A stretch of 64,000 bases of DNA. It comes from a virus. Position 1 is the first letter of the stretch; the number at the start of each line of letters is the position of its first letter. The notes beneath the pieces were generated by a model. It did no database searches. It had not been told where the DNA came from and saw nothing but the letters and a program-made list of their open reading frames with translations. This document shows positions 58,745 through 64,000 of the stretch, one piece after another. The position numbers and the translations under genes are program-made. The stretch covers positions 1 through 64,000 of the IMG/VR virus record IMGVR_UViG_3300047319_001872. One strand, given 5' to 3'.

Positions 58745-60022
58745 ATGGCTGTTATCACTACCAACCTGATTCCGGAGCTGGGGGCGGCCGGAGTCTTTAC
58801 GCTCACCTCGCCATTTAACAACGCATTGATGGCGAATGCGTCGTACACCTGTATTTCGATCCGACTGCTTGAGGACATCATCGCGGCGGGTGGCGACCCT
58901 TACACCAAGTATTACCAGCCGCGCGAACAAACCTCGGGTGACCTGCAGGCCCAGTACCAGGCGGACCTCGGCAACGGGGTGTGCATCATCACGCTGCAGC
59001 AGTCGTCTGGCGCGGTCGCTTACGTGCCGTCGAGCTTTGTGGCCAGCTATCCCTCCAAGGGCGGTGTCCCCTACACCAACCTGATGATGGCGGTGGACCT
59101 GGGTGCGATGCCGAATTACGTGGACCTCACGTTCTTAAAGCAACAGATCGCCAATTTGGTGAAGACGACCGTGGGACTGACGAGCGTGTTGATTCAGACG
59201 GTGGTGGTGTCGCCGACGACCAATCTCTCGGCGTCCGACCATGCCCGTGCCGAAGCAGCCCGGCAGGCTAACATCACCAATACCAACACGCCCGAGTCGC
59301 AGGTGATTGCGCTCACTAAACAACTCCAGACGCTGCAAGGGCAGTACGCCAATCTGGAAGCATTTGTGAATGCTAACATCGGTAAGCTCACGGGTGGCAC
59401 GCAACCGACCGACCCGGTAGATCAGTTGGATGCGGCGTTGATTCCGCCAGGCATCACGCTGAGCAACACTAACCTGACGGCGACCAGCACAGTTACCGGC
59501 TGGCAATCAGCGCGTGGTACCGCTGGCCATCAAGCAGGCAAGTTCTACGCGGAAGCCACGATCAACACGCTGGCTGGGGCAGTCGGCTTTGGCATCTGTA
59601 ACGCCAGTCAGCTTAATAACAAGCAGCTTGGCACCGACACCAACGGCATGATGATCTTCACCGAGGCCGATGGTCAAACCGCGGGGATCTTCTACAACGG
59701 TGGCAACGCCCAGACGATCGGCACCACTCCGAAACAGGGTGACGTGGTAGGGATTGCGATTGACCTGAACGCGAAGCTCGGCTGGTTCTACAACCCGCAG
59801 ACGCAGCAGTGGAATGGTGACGTGATTGCCAACCAGAATCCGGCCACGGGTCTCGGGGGTCTGCCGCTGGCGGCGATTGCCGTACCGGGCGGTGCTGCGG
59901 GACTGGTCTACCTCGGCGTGTCACTGGATGCCAACACGGATGCAGTGACGATCAACGCAGGCGCGACCAACTTCGTGCACACAGCACCCACTGGCTTTAA
60001 CAAGTGGAATACCGCAGGCTGA
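58745..60022 (+). CDS. SPRY-domain virion protein, candidate host-binding protein, 425 aa
   Basis: AGGAG box before the ATG. Residues 1-200 form a head domain with an Ala/Thr-rich coiled-coil (ANLEAFVNANIGKL). From about residue 235 a SPRY-like beta-sandwich is clear: TGWQSARGTAGHQAGKFYAE, VGFGICNASQLNNKQLG, then GDVVGIAIDLNAKLGWFYNP and the terminal GVSLDANTDAVTINAGATNF. The G-F-G-I and G-D-V-V-G-I-A-x-D-L turns match SPRY domains found in many phage tail and adhesin proteins, so it may be an exposed receptor-binding or decoration protein. Ends at a bidirectional terminator. Confidence 0.75.
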   Translation: MAVITTNLIPELGAAGVFTLTSPFNNALMANASYTCISIRLLEDIIAAGGDPYTKYYQPREQTSGDLQAQYQADLGNGVCIITLQQSSGAVAYVPSSFVASYPSKGGVPYTNLMMAVDLGAMPNYVDLTFLKQQIANLVKTTVGLTSVLIQTVVVSPTTNLSASDHARAEAARQANITNTNTPESQVIALTKQLQTLQGQYANLEAFVNANIGKLTGGTQPTDPVDQLDAALIPPGITLSNTNLTATSTVTGWQSARGTAGHQAGKFYAEATINTLAGAVGFGICNASQLNNKQLGTDTNGMMIFTEADGQTAGIFYNGGNAQTIGTTPKQGDVVGIAIDLNAKLGWFYNPQTQQWNGDVIANQNPATGLGGLPLAAIAVPGGAAGLVYLGVSLDANTDAVTINAGATNFVHTAPTGFNKWNTAG

Positions 60023-60030
60023 AGCAACAA

Positions 60031-60066
60031 CGGCATAGAGGGAGGCTTCGGCCTCCCCTTATGTCC
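60031..60066. terminator. Bidirectional TTCG hairpin between convergent genes
   Basis: CGGCATAGA followed by the stem GGGAGGC/GCCTCCC with a TTCG loop, then CTTATGTC. Rightward gene stops at 60022 and leftward gene at 60075. Confidence 0.8.
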
Positions 60067-60074
60067 CTACTTTT

Positions 60075-61091
60075 TTAGTTGTACTTCAGGTTCGGGGCCA
60101 AGATCGATTCGGTCGCCTCGATCGTGACTGCCGTCATGTTGCCCTTGACGTCCAGATCGCCCAACAGCTCAGCCTCGCCCTTGATGCTGATCTTACCCGT
60201 GCCCGACGAGCCCGGCGCAGTCGTCAAGTCACCGTTCAGGCCGATGTTACCGTTATGGATCGTATCACCGTTGTGGGTGGTTTCTGCCGTGACAGTTTCG
60301 GTAGTGGCTTTAACCGTGCGCGTCTCGGTGATTTCACTGGTGCTGTTCGAGGCATTGACCGACCAGTCCTTGGTGGTCCAGCTAATCGAATCGTCGGCAT
60401 GTCCGGTGATGGCTTTCTTGGTCATGTCAAAAAACGACCCATCCGCATTCTCGATGTGCCACTGATGTTGCTGTGAATCCAGGAACATTCCGTTCCCGAT
60501 GTCATCCTCGAGCTGCACCTTGCCGTTACCCGTATCGAACTGGAATGAATAGGCGTAAGGTTCGCCATTGGCCTTGGTGGTGATCAGCGTGATGGACTTC
60601 TTGTGCGAACTGAATTCCACATAGTACGTGTTGGTCTGGTCCGGGCTCGCACCTTCGGCCGCCGTCGCGCTAATGCCAAACACCACCGTCTCGAGCTTAC
60701 GGTAGTTCAGGTCATTGCGCATCGTGTTCCAGTAATACTTGTCGGTGTCACCGTACCGGTAGATGATCACCTGTTCGCCGCGCCGTACATCGGGTGCCGT
60801 CAGCCGGTTCGCTTGACCCACGGGCAGCCAGGTGGCCCTGATGGTCCCCGAGGACGTCATGTTGGTCTGGTACTGTTGACCCGTCAAGTCGGTGCCCTGG
60901 GTGAGGACCTGGTTGGCATTGGTGGAGAGCTCCCCGTCCACCATCGGCGTATCCTCAATCGGCGTAATTTCCAGATCGAAGGAATTCAGGGCTTTGTTCT
61001 CGGCAGCATGGCCCAGTGAGTACACGTGGAACTTACTGACGGTCCCCTGCGGGCTCTCGTGACCCGCTAGTTGGGCGGCAAGGTGGTCCAT
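60075..61091 (-). CDS. Baseplate spike / gp5-like beta-helix protein, 338 aa
   Basis: Starts MDHLAAQLAGHESPQGTVSK at 61091 with an AGGA box 10 bases upstream. The first 80 residues look like a small N-terminal domain; residues 80-200 form strands with PDVRRGEQVIIYRYGDTDKY, a gpV/gp5-type OB-like barrel, and residues 200-338 repeat short Gly/Asn/Thr strands (THNGDTIHNGNIGLNGDLTT) as in a triple-stranded beta-helix ending in a tip (DLDVKGNMTAVTIEATESIL). No lysozyme insert is present. Likely the needle that pierces the outer membrane. Confidence 0.7.
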   Translation of the reverse strand: MDHLAAQLAGHESPQGTVSKFHVYSLGHAAENKALNSFDLEITPIEDTPMVDGELSTNANQVLTQGTDLTGQQYQTNMTSSGTIRATWLPVGQANRLTAPDVRRGEQVIIYRYGDTDKYYWNTMRNDLNYRKLETVVFGISATAAEGASPDQTNTYYVEFSSHKKSITLITTKANGEPYAYSFQFDTGNGKVQLEDDIGNGMFLDSQQHQWHIENADGSFFDMTKKAITGHADDSISWTTKDWSVNASNSTSEITETRTVKATTETVTAETTHNGDTIHNGNIGLNGDLTTAPGSSGTGKISIKGEAELLGDLDVKGNMTAVTIEATESILAPNLKYN

Positions 61092-61169
61092 TTTCTTGAG
61101 TCCTGTTAAAAAACACACAGCTCAACCATCGTCTGACGACAGAATCAGGCTGTGCAATAGAAGGCTTAC

Positions 61170-63656
61170 ATGCTCATTAACTCATTAGAGCTGGTCGGAT
61201 ATAAGCGGATCGCGCTCAATGGGCACACCCGCTTTATGATCCGTCCGGCTGAACGCATTCAACTCATTCTCGGCACCAACGGCTCTGGCAAATCCTCCTT
61301 GGTAAAGGAATTGACCCCGTTGCCTGCTGAGCCCAAGGAATACAGTAAAGATGGCTCTAAAACCATAACGATTACTCACCGTGGTAACACGTTTGTGCTC
61401 AAGAGCTGGTTCTCGGAAGGCAATAAGCACAGCTTCCTGAAGAACGGCCAGGAACTCAATGACGGCCACACCATCACTGTGCAGCGCAAGCTGGTGATGA
61501 CGGAGTTCGGTGTCAATGACGACATCCATGAGCTGCTGCGCAATGCGGTCCGTTTCCACACGATGGGACCGACGGATCGCCGCAAGTGGTTTACGATGCT
61601 CTCGGACGTGGACTACACCTACGCCATTGGTTTATTCATGCGACTGAAGGAAGCCGCTACGGTGACTTCCGGTGCGTTGAAGATGGCCAAGAACAAGCTG
61701 GTGGCGGAAACCAGCAAGATCGTTACCGAGGAAGAGGAGCGCAAGCTCAGTCAGGAAGTCGAAACCCTGATCGCGGAGATTGAGCGACTGCAGCGCCAGC
61801 GCGCCCCGCTTCCGCGACCCGTGTCGTCGTTTATGACGGAGCAGGAAGAGATTTTGTCCGAGCTCTACACCATCTCGGATAACCTGCTGCGCCACCGTGC
61901 CTCCTTCTTTGGTTGGAAAGGGTACGACTCGGTTGAACAGATTACCGAGGACATCGATGCGACCAAGCAAGAGATCGCCGCGACCGAAGCGCTCCTGAAT
62001 AAAGCGGTGGAAGAACACGGCAAGCTGAAGGAAAAGCAGGACTTGCTCAAGAAGACGGGGGCGCAAGGTGTCGATGCGCTGCTGCGTCGTCTGCACCTCG
62101 CTCAGGAAACCCGCAACAAGGTCCTCTCAGGCCGCGTGCTGGGCTTGGAAGGCTTCAGTGCTACCCAGGCAGCGGGAGCACTCGAATCGGTCTACGGGGT
62201 GCTCTTTGCGTGCTTCTCGGAGATCCCTTCGAATGAGGATCGGCGCTTCAGTCAGACCAAGAATAACGAGAACCGTCAAAAGGTGCTCGAGCGACGTGAC
62301 CTGATCCTGCAAAAGGAAAAGGAGATTGCGCACTTCGCTGGTAAGAAGCAGCACATGGAGTCGCATAAGCAAGCCGGGAACATCGAGTGTCCGAAGTGTC
62401 ATCACCTGTGGGTGATGGGCTATGATGCCGAAGTGATCCAGAAGTACGAGGCGGCGATTGAATCACGTGGCGAAGAGATCACCAAGCTGAAGGCCGAGAT
62501 CAAGGCACTCGAAGAGGAGATGGAGGCGTTTCAGACCTACCTCAATCTCTACATGGACTTTAACCGCTGCGTGAAGAACTGGCCTGCACTGCAACCGTTC
62601 TGGGATCACCTCTTACATCACGAGATGGTCATCAAGACGCCCCGCGTGGCCCTCATGCAACTCGATCTGCTTAAACAGGATCTGGTGCAAGAGCTCGCCG
62701 CTGAGCGACAGGAACGGGAAATCGCTGACATCAAGGAACTCATCAAACAGGCTGAACAGCTCGGTGATGCGAACCTGAATGAGGTGACGGAGTCGTTGGT
62801 CAAGGTAACGGGTACGGTCGAAGAGCTGACGGGTAAGCTGAACCGACTCAATAAGCACTTGCAGCAAACGATGGCCTACCGTCGCCAGATGTCGGACGTG
62901 CAGGCCACTGGTCAGCGTTTGGAGCAGATGATCGGCCAAGCCGAAGAGGCCACCAAAGAACTGGTGGAGATGCTGCGGCGCGAAGCGATCCAAAATGCGA
63001 TCAATGCTTTGCAACTGTCGCTCGCCCACAAGAACTCGGCCTTGCAGGAGATGAAGCTCCAGAAGGGCATTATCGCTGAGCTGGAAAAGACGATTGCGCA
63101 GTATGCCTTGCGTGACGAAACCTTGAAGCTGATGGTCAAGGAGATGTCGCCCACGGATGGCTTGATTGCAGAAGGGCTGCTCGGCTTCATTCGGCGCTTT
63201 GTGCGCGAGATGAACCATCTCATCAAGAAGATTTGGGCCTATCCGCTGGAGATCCAGCCTTGTGGGGTGGCCACGGATCGTGGCGCAGAGCTCGACTATA
63301 AGTTCCCGCTGATGGTGCAGGACCGGGCGAACATTCGCGACGACGTCAAGAATGGCAGTAGCGGCATGCAGGAAGTCGTCGACCTCGCCTTTAAGGTGGT
63401 CGCCATGAAGTACCTGGGCTTGGGCGAAGCACCGCTCCTACTCGATGAGTTTGGCGCGAGCTTTGACCTGGAGCATCGCACCGCCGCATCGAGCTGTATT
63501 AAGAACCTGATGGATACACAGCACTTCTCGCAACTGTACATGATCTCGCACTACGAAAGTGGTTACGGATCGTTTACCAATGCGCAGACCTGTGTCTTGG
63601 ATGCCCGCAACATCACGGTACCGAGCGTGTACAATCAGCACGTCACTATGCAGTAA
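61170..63656 (+). CDS. SbcC/Rad50-type recombination ATPase (T4 gp46-like), 828 aa
   Basis: ABC-class SMC-like ATPase that with a nuclease partner resects or processes DNA ends during recombination-dependent replication. Walker A is LGTNGSGKSSLVKEL (about residues 34-48). Long coiled coils flank a zinc-hook CPKC at C407 and C410. The ABC signature is NGSSGMQEVVDLAF (about residues 726-739), and Walker B is PLLLDEFGAS (D759, E760). The partner nuclease (gp47/SbcD-like) is not within this window and may lie beyond the right edge. AAGG box before the ATG; rightward gene following the divergent gap at 61092-61169. Confidence 0.85.
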   Translation: MLINSLELVGYKRIALNGHTRFMIRPAERIQLILGTNGSGKSSLVKELTPLPAEPKEYSKDGSKTITITHRGNTFVLKSWFSEGNKHSFLKNGQELNDGHTITVQRKLVMTEFGVNDDIHELLRNAVRFHTMGPTDRRKWFTMLSDVDYTYAIGLFMRLKEAATVTSGALKMAKNKLVAETSKIVTEEEERKLSQEVETLIAEIERLQRQRAPLPRPVSSFMTEQEEILSELYTISDNLLRHRASFFGWKGYDSVEQITEDIDATKQEIAATEALLNKAVEEHGKLKEKQDLLKKTGAQGVDALLRRLHLAQETRNKVLSGRVLGLEGFSATQAAGALESVYGVLFACFSEIPSNEDRRFSQTKNNENRQKVLERRDLILQKEKEIAHFAGKKQHMESHKQAGNIECPKCHHLWVMGYDAEVIQKYEAAIESRGEEITKLKAEIKALEEEMEAFQTYLNLYMDFNRCVKNWPALQPFWDHLLHHEMVIKTPRVALMQLDLLKQDLVQELAAERQEREIADIKELIKQAEQLGDANLNEVTESLVKVTGTVEELTGKLNRLNKHLQQTMAYRRQMSDVQATGQRLEQMIGQAEEATKELVEMLRREAIQNAINALQLSLAHKNSALQEMKLQKGIIAELEKTIAQYALRDETLKLMVKEMSPTDGLIAEGLLGFIRRFVREMNHLIKKIWAYPLEIQPCGVATDRGAELDYKFPLMVQDRANIRDDVKNGSSGMQEVVDLAFKVVAMKYLGLGEAPLLLDEFGASFDLEHRTAASSCIKNLMDTQHFSQLYMISHYESGYGSFTNAQTCVLDARNITVPSVYNQHVTMQ

Positions 63657-63679
63657 CTTAATGAGGAAAGAGAAGAAAC

Positions 63680-64000
63680 ATGAGCCAACAAGAGATCATC
63701 ATCCATCCCGAACAAGACGAGCTGTCGATGTCGCCGACCGAGCTACTGGAAAAGCGCCTGAACCGCGTGAACCTGGCGCTCTCGCAATTGCAGCAACTGC
63801 ACATGAACACCATCACCGACATGCAGAAGGACGTGGTGTTCTCGCTGCACGTGATCGAGGCCCTCAAGGGCTTCCTGCCCGGTGCTGTGGTGGACGACGC
63901 TGTCGCTGCGGCCACGGCCGCCACTGCTTCGGTGGGCGCATACCGGCAGCAGCCTGCAGCGGCCCACGCGAGTGCTCCGACACACGGTCCGACGCCCGTC
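63680..64000 (+). CDS. Partial helical protein cut by the window edge
   Basis: Starts MSQQEIIIHPEQDELSMSPT with a GAGGAAAGAGAAG box, and runs to the right edge (at least 107 residues). Helical with LLEKRLNRVNLALSQLQQLH, then an Ala/Pro/His-rich stretch at the edge. It starts 23 bases after the SbcC-like gene, so is co-transcribed with it. No family recognised. Confidence 0.65.
   Translation, partial: MSQQEIIIHPEQDELSMSPTELLEKRLNRVNLALSQLQQLHMNTITDMQKDVVFSLHVIEALKGFLPGAVVDDAVAAATAATASVGAYRQQPAAAHASAPTHGPTPV

Noticed and set aside
1-64000. CRISPR array, tRNA array, insertion sequence, integrase or attachment site
   Set aside because: No regular spaced direct repeats, no transposase or integrase-like motifs and no tRNA-like cloverleaf were seen.

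Overview
The window is part of the genome of a very large tailed phage (jumbo myovirus) of the phiKZ-like group infecting a Gram-negative host. The grounds are: a contractile tail sheath and tube, a phiKZ-type large terminase, a multisubunit phage RNA polymerase broken into separate genes, a roughly 2100-residue tail protein with a peptidoglycan hydrolase domain, and a Rz/Rz1-like spanin pair, which implies an outer membrane. The sequence is GC-rich. I cannot name the host from sequence alone; a Burkholderiales-like host is only a guess. I found no tRNA, rRNA, CRISPR array, IS element or integrase.

Layout. 1-4950 is a leftward run of small, mostly unrecognised genes. 4950-5646 is a non-coding divergent region with several hairpins. 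5647-11679 reads rightward: an acidic Ala/Gly-rich protein, a 413-aa protein, a small protein, an HNH homing endonuclease, and the large terminase TerL, which lacks an ATG start. 11753-17027 holds three leftward virion genes, and 17311-20436 the rightward sheath and tube. 20521-24655 is leftward with an Rnl5-type RNA ligase and small genes. 24852-34323 is a leftward block: prohead protease, three conserved proteins, RNA polymerase beta (up to region H) and beta-prime N-terminal part (DFDGD). It is followed by the rightward giant tail hydrolase at 34399-40704 and another virion gene. This order matches, from memory, phiKZ genes 175 to about 182.

42935-46355 is leftward: a virion protein, a possible NADAR-like protein and two unknowns. 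A candidate small terminase (46508-46954, rightward) follows. 47035-52705 is a dense leftward operon of overlapping small genes. It includes a GIY-YIG protein, two tiny membrane or basic peptides, the missing C-terminal piece of RNA polymerase beta (49279-49980), a SLOG/DUF2493 protein and a RecA-fold ATPase. 52847-53674 is a helical protein. 53755-57313 is leftward with a GIY-YIG plus RNase H open frame and the spanin pair. 57425-60022 is rightward (a virion protein and a SPRY-domain adhesin candidate). 60075-61091 is a leftward baseplate-spike-like protein. 61170 to the end is rightward with an SbcC/gp46-type recombination ATPase and a cut gene.

Two recurrent regulatory features tie the map together. 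Five leftward sites share a core around CAACSATATATTC/AC, resembling the phiKZ early promoter (TATATTAC), each 55-115 bases before a start codon. At least ten gene-block boundaries carry a GC hairpin framed by CGGCATA and TATGCCG, probably bidirectional terminators. Together they suggest short, insulated transcription units served by the phage's own polymerases.
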